DNA of 64,000 nt from Marinospirillum minutulum DSM 6287 (GTDB taxonomy: Bacteria; Pseudomonadota; Gammaproteobacteria; Pseudomonadales; Halomonadaceae): NCBI RefSeq assembly GCF_000422325.1, contig NZ_AULO01000009.1:1-64000 (forward strand), written 5' to 3'. The notes under the pieces were generated by a model. That model had not been told where the DNA came from, ran no database searches, and saw nothing but the letters and a program-made list of their open reading frames with translations. Position 1 is the first letter of the stretch. The number at the start of each line of letters is the position of its first letter. The translations under genes were made by a program, and so were the position numbers. Below are positions 39,701 through 48,749 of this stretch, piece after piece.

Positions 39701-40180
39701 GGGGATGGCAGCAAATACCGCAAGTTTGTGCAGGGTTTAACACTAGACCATTTAATTGTTTTGGCAAACCAGCAGTTAACTACCCTGCATGATCGCTACC
39801 AACTAAGCCGTAACGAAGCAGCCGAATTAGAAATAGAAATTATTGATACCTGGCAGGCCGATGTAAAACGTGGCATTAAAACCTTATCGGGCGGTGAAAG
39901 CTTCTTAGTTAGCTTAGCGCTGGCCTTGGCTTTGTCGGAACTGGTTAGCCAAAACACCCGCATAGAATCACTGTTTTTAGATGAAGGCTTTGGCACGCTA
40001 GACAGCGAAACCCTAGAAATGGCACTCAACGCCCTAGACAACTTAAACGCCAAAGGCAAAACCATCGGCATTATTAGCCACGTAGAAGCCTTAAAAGAAC
40101 GCATTCCAGTGCAAATACAAGTGAAGAAAAACGCAGGCATGGGCTACAGCCGATTAGAAGAGCAGTACCGTGTAAGCTAG
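36755..40180 (+). CDS. sbcC: Exonuclease subunit SbcC (Rad50-like ATPase)
   Basis: This 1141-aa SMC-like protein has Walker A (GPTGAGKTTLLDA) near residue 37, two very long Gln/Ala-rich coiled-coil arms and the zinc hook CPLCGSC near 548 at the apex. The ABC signature LSGGESFLVSLALALA is near 1047 and Walker B (LFLDEGFGTLD) near 1076. The coiled coil has an unusually high Gln content. It partners SbcD in DNA end processing. Confidence 0.94.
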   Translation: MKILSVRLKNINAIKGEWKIDFTQEPFNGSSLFAITGPTGAGKTTLLDAICLALYHRTPRLSNISKNTNELMTRHTADCLVEVEFAVKDKKYRAFWSQKRAHNKADGTLQNASCELAYATGEIISSKLNEKISKVEEITGLNFERFTQSMLLAQGGFAAFLEANNKDRAGLLEQLTGTEIYGQISLYVHEKQRDLSLELTKLTSKAEGFQLLTPEELTAAKEELAQLTNQAAALKKEQQKRQAEYQWRSNLDEALASQQQAEEQQTKAAAEQLAAAPAMQRLAQHQPAAQLQPAYKNLLASEQAIAQSQQNLNTAFAEKDQCQNQLADYSWQSYQYAQQALNAINNQLTATRQEEQKLLAEVEKNTHHGRLAEYLNNWQYQFELLTTQQHNLEQNQQKQQGFIQELEALQAEAKQLSRLLEEEKNALAPLKEAKQQEEQKLEQLLEGHSPVSWQEALNNLYQQNKHYQWLEGFYQTLLAKNSALENLVKEQAGLAEAIQQQEKQRAALRLAYSQIKEQVDDKERLLKQEERIASLETYRQQLQAEEACPLCGSCDHPAIATYQALNVSVTAQELVAKKAELERVTAEGQACSEKLARLNSKQESLITEQTNLEEELATLYATQATHLAALNLASNLSAADFTAAHTSYQQNLTANQARITAITQAQASLKISEEQLATAQQRLAASEQKRIEKGHELTNKEQQQNSLQEAINKQINEKAAQQEKLNQQLTELGYNLPDNPQTWLAARQQEAQTWQANTAKLADLKLRISQLASQQSSAQESLANAQAYWQSLGLAEKPACQILADSKQALIESQKQLEAQKSQLATLEGQIQSLTKRLEEAQAAHKIQADDWQHALQASPFADQTAYLEALLPAAEAEQLQAQKQALDAALQDANTLLKAAKQRIATLNQQPKTELALAELAILLEEQEAKVTEHDRQLGQVEGRLAADAKNRAAQADLVKQIQQEQTIVDQWKLLAGLIGSGDGSKYRKFVQGLTLDHLIVLANQQLTTLHDRYQLSRNEAAELEIEIIDTWQADVKRGIKTLSGGESFLVSLALALALSELVSQNTRIESLFLDEGFGTLDSETLEMALNALDNLNAKGKTIGIISHVEALKERIPVQIQVKKNAGMGYSRLEEQYRVS

Positions 40181-40328
40181 CCTAGTAGCTGCCCCGCGGT
40201 AACTGGTTGTAAGGCTGATCTGCACGCCAAGTCATGTTTAAATTCCTAGCTAATTTAGACACGTATTAAGGAGCCTGCTCAGCAACACTAAATTGTCCAA
40301 CAACTGTTGGTAAATTAAAAAGCCTCTA

Positions 40329-40361
40329 GCGACTCTAGTTGTCGCGCTCATGCTTTAATCT
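40329..40361 (+). promoter_or_regulatory. WYL/PafBC-like dyad promoter, site 2
   Basis: GCGAC (40329-40333), five bases, TTGTCGC (40339-40345), ten bases, TAATCT (40356-40361). The predicted start near 40368 gives a 42-base leader to the small gene at 40410, whose GAAGGGG ribosome-binding site is intact. A separate CCAACA-AC-TGTTGG palindrome lies just upstream (40297-40310). Confidence 0.65.
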
Positions 40362-40409
40362 GTAATAAGACCAAGGCACAAAGGCAAGCTTAACTTGAAG
40401 GGGTATATT

Positions 40410-40622
40410 ATGGCTAACCAAGAAGGTAGGAAAGGCAGCTTTTTCACTAACTGGGGGCAACACCTAAAAAGAGAGTACCTGAAAAAAAGCCAAGAAGAGC
40501 GAGAGTTTATTGATAGAAAAAATGCCAAGTTAGATGCAGAAATGGCACCGATGCTGGAAGAGATTTTCGCTAAGATAGAGCGTGAGCAGCAAGAGCAGCA
40601 GAATAAGGAAAAAGTAATATGA
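40410..40622 (+). CDS. Small charged hypothetical protein
   Basis: The 70 aa from ATG 40410 (GAAGGGG upstream; the TTG at 40395 is unlikely) are highly charged and helical (KREYLKKSQEEREFIDRK, then a Glu/Gln-rich tail). No family is recognised. It overlaps the next gene by 4 bp (ATGA), so the two are translationally coupled. It follows dyad promoter site 2, so it may be a member of the WYL-type regulon. Confidence 0.6.
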   Translation: MANQEGRKGSFFTNWGQHLKREYLKKSQEEREFIDRKNAKLDAEMAPMLEEIFAKIEREQQEQQNKEKVI

Positions 40623-40852
40623 GCTTAGAAACAACAATAAAAAAACCAGCAGACTGCAGCCAAGAAGAGCTTGCAGACTTCGAGCACTTAATTAATGAAG
40701 GTGGTGAAGTTACCGCCGTAGGTTTAAGAGGCCGTATTCTACAAGCTGAAAAACTAGTGCTTATTAACCAAGCTGGTAGGTGCGTTGCTATAGGTGCAAT
40801 TAAAAACCCTAACCCTGGTTACAAAGCAGGCGTATTTAATAAGGCAGGCTAG
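40619..40852 (+). CDS. Short protein resembling the N-terminal half of a GNAT-fold protein (possibly truncated)
   Basis: The 77 aa include LINEGGEVTAVGLRGRIL, LVLINQAGRCVAIGAIKNP and YKAGVFNKAG. These resemble the opening of GNAT-like proteins in which the acetyl-CoA loop and C-terminal strands come later. Here a TAG stop follows immediately, and none of the three frames continues the family pattern downstream. It is either a remnant or a stand-alone small domain. The function is unknown. Confidence 0.5.
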   Translation: MSLETTIKKPADCSQEELADFEHLINEGGEVTAVGLRGRILQAEKLVLINQAGRCVAIGAIKNPNPGYKAGVFNKAG

Positions 40853-40983
40853 TTTGCAACACTAAAATAGAAGGTGACCAACTGTACTCCACTGCACTTT
40901 GTGTATAAAGCTTAGGTAGTGAACTTACTGTAATACTTCAATCGATTAGGGTAGAACATTTAAGTCGTTTTTATTTTTTTGCT

Positions 40984-41292
40984 TTAGGCATGATGCTGAT
41001 TACGTCTTTCAAGCCAATACTGTGGCCGTCGCCGGTCATGAGCTATAGCCAAAATTTGAAAGCCTGTTAGCTTTTCTCGATATATAATTGATAGTGGGAA
41101 TTTATCAAGAGGTGCTCGGCGAATATCAGGTTGCAGCTCAACTTGCCAAGCTTTTGGTGACTCACTTATTAGACTGGCCAGAGCCTCAAATTCTTCTATA
41201 AAGGCACTACCCAGCCCTGAAACACTCGACTCATAATAGCCGACTGATTCCAAAAACTCAGCTTCCGCTGCTGGATGAAAAAAATAGCTCAT
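40984..41292 (-). CDS. ParE/RelE-family toxin
   Basis: This 102-aa protein has the family pattern: FHPAAEAEFLESVGYYES at the N-terminus, FIEEFEALASLISESP, DKFPLSIIYRE and a C-terminal ILAIAHDRRRPQYWLER. ParE-type toxins inhibit gyrase and RelE-type toxins cleave mRNA; this branch cannot be resolved by eye. The start overlaps the antitoxin stop by 4 bp. Confidence 0.85.
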   Translation of the reverse strand: MSYFFHPAAEAEFLESVGYYESSVSGLGSAFIEEFEALASLISESPKAWQVELQPDIRRAPLDKFPLSIIYREKLTGFQILAIAHDRRRPQYWLERRNQHHA

Positions 41293-41513
41293 TGAATGAG
41301 TGCTCTGGCCTTTTTCATAACATCTGCAGCGGGTATCGCTTGAACTGAACCATTATCTAGTTCTTCTGCACGTTGTCTCGCCTCATGCAACCAGTTTGTT
41401 TTTAGCTCTTCTGCGGGTGGGGAATCCAAACTCAGCACTAACCGTTGAATCAATTGTGATCGCTCTTCTCTAGTAAGGTGCAGAGCTTCATTTTCAATTT
41501 TTTGCAGGTTCAT
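41289..41513 (-). CDS. Addiction-module antitoxin (small helical type)
   Basis: This 74-aa protein (KIENEALHLTREERSQLIQRL, SLDSPPAEEL) matches the short addiction-module components that precede ParE-like toxins. AAGAGG lies upstream. Antitoxin-first order and ATGA overlap with the toxin are typical of a type II pair. Confidence 0.82.
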   Translation of the reverse strand: MNLQKIENEALHLTREERSQLIQRLVLSLDSPPAEELKTNWLHEARQRAEELDNGSVQAIPAADVMKKARALIQ

Positions 41514-41882
41514 AGATAAAACCTCTTATTAAATCCACTTTAATTTTGTCACGAATAAGCCATTAATGTACAGGTCAAAAAAGCTATGCTACAACCCATG
41601 AAAACAATCAAGTTATGCACAAGCTGTTTTAAGCCTTAGGCTACACCAAAACGGGTAAGTCATACCCAAGCCAAAATGGCGACTACTTATTAGCGCTTTA
41701 TACGAGTAAATAGTTAACACTTAAAGTTTGTAGTAAGCACAGCCTAGCTTTAAAATAATTAGCAATACACCCGCCATGCCTAGGGCTTGCTTGCAAGTTA
41801 CGCACAAATCGAGCGGGTTTTTATTTCATAAGTAATTACCTAACAAGTGTTAGGCAATTACCTGTTTTAGCTAAAGACTAGA
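41514..41882. other. Intergenic region between the toxin-antitoxin pair and the type III res gene
   Basis: About 370 bp without a supported gene. It holds the antitoxin leader, a 13-codon open frame at 41599 (MKTIKLCTSCFKP) followed by short open pieces that look like decayed sequence, and a 28-bp imperfect palindrome at 41833-41860. Confidence 0.45.
41833..41860. repeat. 28-bp imperfect palindrome downstream of res
   Basis: TAATTACCTAACA-AG-TGTTAGGCAATTA has 13-base arms with one mismatch, 22 bp past the res stop. It may form a transcript hairpin ending the restriction-modification operon, although no T-tract follows directly. It resembles the CCAACA-AC-TGTTGG palindrome at 40297. Confidence 0.45.
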
Positions 41883-44800
41883 CTACTTAACTTTTTCTAT
41901 AAGCTTTTTAACATAGTCAGGGTCCTCACCACGGAATAAAATATTCCAGCTTTCCATAAGAGCACGGGTAACCTTTTCGCCTTCATATTCTCGCCATTGA
42001 CTCTCTAATACTGCTGAGTGAGTTTCAGAAATAAGGAAAGCATGCAGTTCAACTTTTGGTTGAGTTGCCTGCTGGTTTAATTTTTCTTCTATACCTTTAA
42101 TGGTTGAGAAAAAGCGCACTTTGGGGTCGTTAGGGTGATGGTTACGCAGTCCTTTAGGGTCAATAAAAATTACTTTTTGCTGCCCATCTTTTACCAGCCA
42201 TAAAATAAAGTCTGGGTAAAAGCCCCCATCAACAAACACTCCCACAGCACCTTGCCCAGTTTGGTTGCGTAATAAATACACTTCATAACCAGCAAATAAA
42301 TTATTGGCATAGGCATTTTGTAGGTCTTTTACAAAGCTTGCTTCACCAAGATTTAATGGCACAGGTGAAACCTTAAAATCCAGCCTATTAGCATCTGTTA
42401 CTAGGGGTTGATAGAAATGTGGTTCACACCAAATAAACTCTAAACCATCAATAACTTTGCCTTGCCAAGCTATATCATTAGCAGCTAACTTATCTTTAAT
42501 CGTTTCAAGCTGGGCTAACAAACTAACCGTTTGATTATTAGTATCTTCCACAGCTTTACTAGGGTCTAAAGTAATAATGTAGCTGCCGTTAGGGTTGGCA
42601 TCATTAACCCCAGGTAGGTGATTATTGTTTTCTGTAATGGAGCGGTATTCTAGTTTGTCGCCTTCCCACTGCTTACGGCGCAAGCCGTAAAACATTTCAC
42701 AATATTTGCGAAGCAAGCCAATAGCCATATCATGCCAAAGGGTTAGATTCTCAAAGCGTCTTAGCTCCATAGCATCATTCGGTGCTAATAGCTTATACCA
42801 GCCAGTTTCGCTAAGCAGCTTGGCAACTACTTCTTCTGTAATAGTTAAGTTAGACCAACGCTTATTACGTTTGAAATCTAATAACTCAAAGTACAAGCGG
42901 CGGGTGTCCAATAAAGCGAGGTGACTTATGCTGATTTGCTGGTTTTGTACATCAGCAGCTTGAATGTTGTCTCTTTGGGTAGCAAAGCCTTTAACTTGCG
43001 GATAAAAGTCTAAAATAACCCTTGCTGGGTCAACAAAATAGTTCTGCTCGCTAGCCTCCAACTGGGCAGGTGTTTTTAATTCTACCTGTTTTGCTAACTC
43101 CAAAAATGCTGTACCCGCACCACCTATAGCTTTATTGGCAACGGTTTCTTTAACTCGAATAATATTAAGGTTATTAGGTAGTTGAGCTTTAGGTGATAAA
43201 GGTAAAACAAACTCTTCTAACCCTTCATTAACGGGTATGCCTTCATTTTCTAACTCTTGTCTAAATCTGTCGATATAGTCAGCGTTTTGACCAAAAATGT
43301 TCAGGGTTTCTAAAACGCCTATAAAGTTAGGTCGTTCTACTTGGGCACTTTTTAAATGAATGGCTATATCAGAAGAGCGTTTTAGGGTTGTTTTCCAACC
43401 TTTTAGGCGTACACCACGTCCAAAAAGCTGAATAATTTGAGCACCTTCATTTTGCCCAATATTCAGCAGGGTCATATTAGATACCCGCCAGCTGCTCCAA
43501 CCTTCAGTGAATTTTCGTGAGCCTAATAAAAGATTAACACTAGAGTCTGGTTGATTAATGCTATTAAACAGCGATGTACCAAAGCGTGCATCCTGAGCTA
43601 ATAGACCATGCTCTTCACATAGCTTTACTAGCCTGCTTGCATTACCAACATTGATTACTCCAAAAGGAATAGAGTCTGCACCTGAACGCAAAGCAATTTC
43701 ACCGGGTACAGCAGTTATGTTTTCAATGTATAAGCGCCCACCTGTTGAATTAAACACTTTTTCTAGTAAATCTGAGTAAATAGTTTCTGCTGTTAGGTTC
43801 AGTGTGTTTAGATAGTTGAAGCGTCCGTACAGGTAGTTAACACCCCCTGCGCCCACTAATCCGGTATTTAAAAGTGTATTAATGGCAGCCGTGGTTGCTC
43901 TTGCATCGGTCATTACTTTATCTAAAAACTGTAATGACTTAACCATGTCGTTAGCTTCATTGGCACTAAAGCCAGCGGTTACTTTAGAGGTAACAAAAAT
44001 CCATAGGGGTTTTTCTAAATTAAAGGGGGCAAGTTGTTGGCTTTCATTTTTAAACAAAAGTAATTGCTGATAAAAACTAAGCAGTGATGCAGTGTGGTAA
44101 AGAAACCTGCTCTGCTCATTTTCTTCATTAATATTTAAAGCCTGCGACTGTTTGCCGTAACCATCTTCATAAAAGTGCCGGTAAGAATAATCAAACAAAA
44201 TAGCCTTAGTGTAGGAATCACGCAGGCTAGTACCTAATATGTTATTAGTGTTGTCGTTCATGGCACTTTGCGAAAAAGTGGCTGAGTATTCAAAGGTGAA
44301 ACCTTCGGAAGCAAGCTTTCTACGGAAGTGGTACCAAACGCCACCATTACCACCAGCAATACCTCTATGACCTTCATCAACCAGCAACAGGTTATTGCTA
44401 CCAAAAGAATCAACAGCGACTGTTTTATCCCCTTGGGTTTCGGCAAGTTTATTTATATCAATAACCACCACATCACTGGGTAGCAAATCACCACCTTGTG
44501 ATGAAAACTGACTAGCAACTATGCCTGATTTATCTAGCTCTATAATATGCTGGTGAGTTAACCCTTCGTTAGGGGTTAGCAGAATGATTTTATTAATATC
44601 ATTGGTTTTACTATAGCGCTGTAAATAAAAGCGGTATTGTAAAATATTGGCGTGCATTACTAGCGTTTTACCTGATCCAGTAGCACTCCAAAAGGCAAGC
44701 ATATTTAGCTGCTGACACGGGTTATCCTCTAAATTAAAAGGGGTTAAGGGTTGATGCTGAAAATCCTGATGTACCCAAGTTTCATTCCAAAGCGCTATTT

Positions 44801-45230
44801 GGTTGTTTAAGCCTTCGACTAAATCTTCTGGGCGGGTAAAAAAGTAATCTAAATAAATTTCAGTAAAAAGCAGCATTAAGTATTGAAAATACTTCCACTC
44901 GACTGCTTCTTCAGAAGCGTTTGCACGGCCTAAATTAATGGTATCGGTTAGGTTTTTTATGCGTCGGTCATACTCAACTAGCTGCTCATCGGTTAACACA
45001 GCATCATTAGTTAAATGTTCACGAATACGTTGAATTAGGTAGTGTTCACCTTCAGCAGTGCGACCACTTATTTCACCTTGCAGTTGAAAGCGCTCCCTAA
45101 AAGCTGCAAGGGCAGACATTTCATAACCTTCTGCTAATTCAAAGTTACCGTTGGCACTCTTAAAACCAAAAAGTGAAAAAAGCCACTGATTAAGAATAAG
45201 GTGATGACGAAAATCGAGTCTAGTAGGCAT
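41883..45230 (-). CDS. Type III restriction enzyme Res subunit (SF2 helicase plus nuclease)
   Basis: This 1115-aa protein has an SF2 helicase core: Walker A FWSATGSGKTLVM near residue 183, LLVDEGHRG near 287 as the DExH-type box, YSATFS as motif III, and LFGRGVRLKGW near 610 as motif VI. Near residue 1008, YPDFILWLV followed by IFIDPKG is a PD-(D/E)xK-type nuclease site. Together with Mod it would translocate or slide along DNA and cut near unmethylated asymmetric sites. It starts 10 bp after the mod stop. Restriction would depend on Mod being made in full length. Confidence 0.88.
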   Translation of the reverse strand: MPTRLDFRHHLILNQWLFSLFGFKSANGNFELAEGYEMSALAAFRERFQLQGEISGRTAEGEHYLIQRIREHLTNDAVLTDEQLVEYDRRIKNLTDTINLGRANASEEAVEWKYFQYLMLLFTEIYLDYFFTRPEDLVEGLNNQIALWNETWVHQDFQHQPLTPFNLEDNPCQQLNMLAFWSATGSGKTLVMHANILQYRFYLQRYSKTNDINKIILLTPNEGLTHQHIIELDKSGIVASQFSSQGGDLLPSDVVVIDINKLAETQGDKTVAVDSFGSNNLLLVDEGHRGIAGGNGGVWYHFRRKLASEGFTFEYSATFSQSAMNDNTNNILGTSLRDSYTKAILFDYSYRHFYEDGYGKQSQALNINEENEQSRFLYHTASLLSFYQQLLLFKNESQQLAPFNLEKPLWIFVTSKVTAGFSANEANDMVKSLQFLDKVMTDARATTAAINTLLNTGLVGAGGVNYLYGRFNYLNTLNLTAETIYSDLLEKVFNSTGGRLYIENITAVPGEIALRSGADSIPFGVINVGNASRLVKLCEEHGLLAQDARFGTSLFNSINQPDSSVNLLLGSRKFTEGWSSWRVSNMTLLNIGQNEGAQIIQLFGRGVRLKGWKTTLKRSSDIAIHLKSAQVERPNFIGVLETLNIFGQNADYIDRFRQELENEGIPVNEGLEEFVLPLSPKAQLPNNLNIIRVKETVANKAIGGAGTAFLELAKQVELKTPAQLEASEQNYFVDPARVILDFYPQVKGFATQRDNIQAADVQNQQISISHLALLDTRRLYFELLDFKRNKRWSNLTITEEVVAKLLSETGWYKLLAPNDAMELRRFENLTLWHDMAIGLLRKYCEMFYGLRRKQWEGDKLEYRSITENNNHLPGVNDANPNGSYIITLDPSKAVEDTNNQTVSLLAQLETIKDKLAANDIAWQGKVIDGLEFIWCEPHFYQPLVTDANRLDFKVSPVPLNLGEASFVKDLQNAYANNLFAGYEVYLLRNQTGQGAVGVFVDGGFYPDFILWLVKDGQQKVIFIDPKGLRNHHPNDPKVRFFSTIKGIEEKLNQQATQPKVELHAFLISETHSAVLESQWREYEGEKVTRALMESWNILFRGEDPDYVKKLIEKVK

Positions 45231-45240
45231 CGGTTAATCC

Positions 45241-48200
45241 TTAATGAGTTGTTTCTGTGTCAGCAAACATTAAACGGTGAAAAGCTTCTTCAATTAGCTG
45301 CAGACGTGCTTGTTCCATTAGCTCGCCCTTGCGATCACGGGGAATATGAATGTTATGATCGCCATTGATATAAAGAATATCAATTTCATCATCTTGGCTT
45401 TCAGATAAGCGGATTTTTAACTTCTCGACTAGTACAGCATCAAGAACAGCATTGTCGTGTAATAAGCCATCGTCTTCACCAGCAATAACGCTAGGTAAAT
45501 TACGCCATACGACTAAAACCTGCTGCCCAGCATTATTTTTGCCATAAACCGTACGGAACCACCATTTACCATCTTTTTTTTGTTTAACCTCAGCTTGCAA
45601 ACGACCAAAATCACCTTGCTTAAATTCAGCATTAAAATAAATCGGTGCGGCAATATGCTCAACCTCTAAGCCAAGTAAATAGTTAAAGGATTCTAATAGG
45701 TCTACATTTATCGGTACCGTTTCATCGCCAGCAGCAGAGCGTACATTTAACTGGTATTGGGTAGGGTCTAAAAACTTTTGAGTATTAAGTAAAGATTGAG
45801 AATCACGGGTTTCTACATCCAGCATATAGTTCATTACATAAGCTTGGCGCGCTTCATCATTTTCATTGTTTTTAAAAAGTTGTTCTTGGCCTGCACTGCG
45901 CTTTAATGACAAGTTGCCTAAAGTATCTTCATAAGATTCTAAGCGGATATATTTAAAACAGTGAGAGATACCGGTATCACGAGCCACTGGCTTGCCATTT
46001 TTCCACTCTTGAGAGTAAACAACTTTGGCAAGACGCAGCTTTAACACGAAATCAAAATGATTACCCATTTCAACGAGAATATATTTACGCTGTCCGTTAT
46101 CCTCACGATTTAAATTGATTACTGCATGACCTGTGGTGCCAGAGCCAGCAAAATAGTCTAAACAATAGTCTTGATTGTTTGCTACAAGTCCAAATGCTTT
46201 TTGAATTAAACTGAATGGTTTTTTTCATTAGGAAACGAAACATCCCCTTCTTTAGCAACATTATTATATTGAATATCCATCCATAAGTTTCCAGCATTTA
46301 TTTTTTCAAATATTTCACTGTCGATCTCTACGGTATCTTTTAACCAAGTAAATAATCTTCTACTAGGTCCTTTATAGTAAAGATTGGTGATTTTTCCTTG
46401 GTTTCTACCACTCTTAGGTATGTACATAATGCTAATAAGATCGGTTTCTATGTCAACACTATTATCAATCACTCTTTGCCGAACTGATGACTGAGCATTA
46501 GTAGTATCAAAAATCTTGTTTATATATGAGTAATATGCTTCTTTTAAATTACCATCAAACTCTTTTTTTGCTATAGAGTTTATGGATTCGAATTTATAAC
46601 CTGTATGTTTATAAAGAATTATTTCGTCACCGTAACCATCTTTAAATTTACGTGATACTTCTTTACTGCCTTCATTAATCATTACCTGAACATATTTCCA
46701 ATTTTTCCCTTCACTCTCCATGTCATCAATAAAATCCATTAGCTCAGTTTTATCATAGACACTACCTGATATCTTAAAATCACTCTGATTTTTTGAGTGT
46801 AGTAAAAGATATTCAACACTATTTTTTAGAGATTTTCCATGATGACTTCCAGACACCCCAGCAACTTTCGTTTTTAAAGCAATTTGATTTATAAAGTTGC
46901 CATTACCAAATATATCATTACTCAACTTTGATAAATTACCTAGTTCGTTTTCATCTATACTTGTAAAGTTAACACCATCATTACTAATAAAATTAGTGCT
47001 TTTTGAAATTCTGTTTTCCATAAATGAAATCCAGCTAGAACTCTGGTAGCTATCTTTATATACGAACCCATCACTACCAGTATTATATGGTGGGTCGATA
47101 TAGATACATTTTACTTTCTCTTTATAACCCTCTTGTAGCAAGTTCAAAGCCTGAAAGTTTTCTGAATGAACAATCAAGCCATCGCATTGCTTATCAAACT
47201 CTTCAATACTGGCTATTAGATGCGCTTTAAACTCTTCATCAAAAAACTGGGTATCTAGTACTAGGTTTTGATTAGCTTTTAAAAACTCTACTGTTAATGG
47301 TTTGCTAAAAGTTGGGTTAGTTAAATCGCCTTCTACTTCATCAAGAGCAAAAAGTTTAATCCATTCGGCTAGCTGCGCTGTGTTTTCAATAATGGCTGAG
47401 TACAGCACTTCTGGAACCCGGTCTAGGGTAATACAGTAGTTGGTTTCAGTAACAAACTTCTTTTTTAGCCAGAGTTTTTTCTGAAAGTTTTCTAGCTGGG
47501 CTAAAAAGGTAATAATTTTTTCGCCTAGGTTACGAATAACATCAAGTTTACTAAGCAGTGGAGCTAAACGTGCAGGGTTGTTTTTTAAGGCAGCAATATC
47601 ATCCCATTGCATTAGTTCGTTTTTTATATAGAAATCGAGTTCTCTAGTTAAAAAGCCACCTAAATCTTTATGAATAAAATAGTCGAAGGTGTTTTTCTTG
47701 GTGTAGTTGTTAAGCTGGCCCACTAGGGTGGAGTAGTCAGCAAAATTTCCATCAGTTTTAAGGTAGGGTTTAGTTAAAAGTGTTAACCAGTTTGCTGGTA
47801 ACTGGCTGTTTTCACCTAGTAGCAACTCTTGTGCAATACTAACTAAATGCGCTTGAGTTGGTGGGTTCTTTTTAGCTGCGGCTGTGGCGCTATTTTTTAC
47901 TTCTTCTGTCCAGTCATTTAGTGTTGCTGGCCTAAATTTAAAACGGCAATGCAACTCTTTAAAGGTTTTTTCTTCACCATCAAGCAATTCAAAAGGTTGT
48001 TCTGCATCTAGCACAAAAACACGTTTGTTATCATCGGCTTCTTTATTATTGTCCTTAGCACCTGCCTCTGCATCAACTAACTTAAAGTGTACTCTTAAAG
48101 GGTCTTCGCCTTGCTGAGCTGCTGGGTTTAAACGGAAGCTGTAGTCGCGTAGTGTTTCGCTACTTTTAATATAGTATTGGTCTTTATTTGCCCAGTGCAT

Positions 48201-48674
48201 TACTACTTCTTCGCCCTGATAAGGAATAGCATAGGTGCCTTCCTTGTACATACGGCGAGAAATAAAATCACCTTCATCATAGTAACGGCTAAAAAAGGTA
48301 ACTAAGGCATTGTAAACTTCGCCTTCTTCACGAGCGGTATCAAAGCCACCTTCTAATTGGTTTTTAAGTTTAATTACTTCTTCGTCTTGCTTGATCTGCT
48401 CTTCTGACCGACGTGCCGCACGTAGGCCATTAATAATATCTTCAAGTTCTTGCTCTAACTGGGCTTTATCTTGCCCTGCAAAGTCAGCAAAGGCATCTTG
48501 TGCAATGCTGGGTAAATCTTGCTCGATAAAGCGGTTAATATCGTCTTTACGCGCATGCATAATGCGGTATAAACCAAAATCCAATTCGGGTTGATCAAGT
48601 TGGAACATATCTTTTAATAAGGCTGCAAATTTTTCTCTTTGCTGCTTAGCTCTGACTTCTTGGGTTGTGGGCAT
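45241..48674 (-). CDS. Type III DNA methyltransferase Mod, split by a -1 frameshift at an A7 run
   Basis: The first frame (48674 to TAA 46206) gives 822 aa and includes motif IV DPPYNTGSDG near residue 525. The continuation lies in the -1 frame and encodes motif I as DYFAGSGTTGHAV, then LVEMGNHFDF to the stop at 45241. The order DPPY before FAGSGT is the beta-class arrangement of type III Mod proteins. Adding one base to the whole span gives 3435 nt, exactly 1145 codons, so one -1 event at 46218-46225 restores a single 1144-aa enzyme. Without it, motif I and the AdoMet pocket are lost. The target-recognition part (about 46240-47040) is visibly more AT-rich than the rest. The gene could be phase-variable, read by ribosomal frameshifting, broken, or carry a sequencing error. 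Confidence 0.8.
46218..46224 (-). other. Slippery heptamer A-AAA-AAC in mod
   Basis: In the zero frame the mRNA reads GAA AAA AAC, so A-AAA-AAC is in the exact X-XXY-YYZ phase for -1 slippage. After slippage the next codons are CCA TTC AGT TTA, continuing into motif I. The zero-frame stop TAA comes nine bases after the heptamer. A purine-rich AAGGGG lies about 19 bases upstream, further than the usual stimulator. A 7-bp hairpin (AAACAAT/ATTGTTT) lies about 45 bases downstream, too far to be a standard stimulator. Confidence 0.6.
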
Positions 48675-48749
48675 AACTTCTTACCTTTTAATTTTTAAAT
48701 TAATTGCCAATTTATTACAAATAATGGTGTTGTTTTGAAAGTTTGTTAG

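Noticed and set aside
41599-41640. Micro-gene encoding a 13-aa Cys-containing peptide
   Set aside because: No ribosome-binding site, and it is too short to support; probably chance or decayed sequence.
41833-41860. Integron attC-like site (core GTTAGGC and CCTAAC)
   Set aside because: The two cores are only four bases apart; an attC needs a much longer folded segment between them. It is treated as a simple palindrome.
46103-46297. Third-frame 64-aa open frame across the mod break
   Set aside because: It overlaps both coding frames, has no homology pattern and does not join the two Mod halves.
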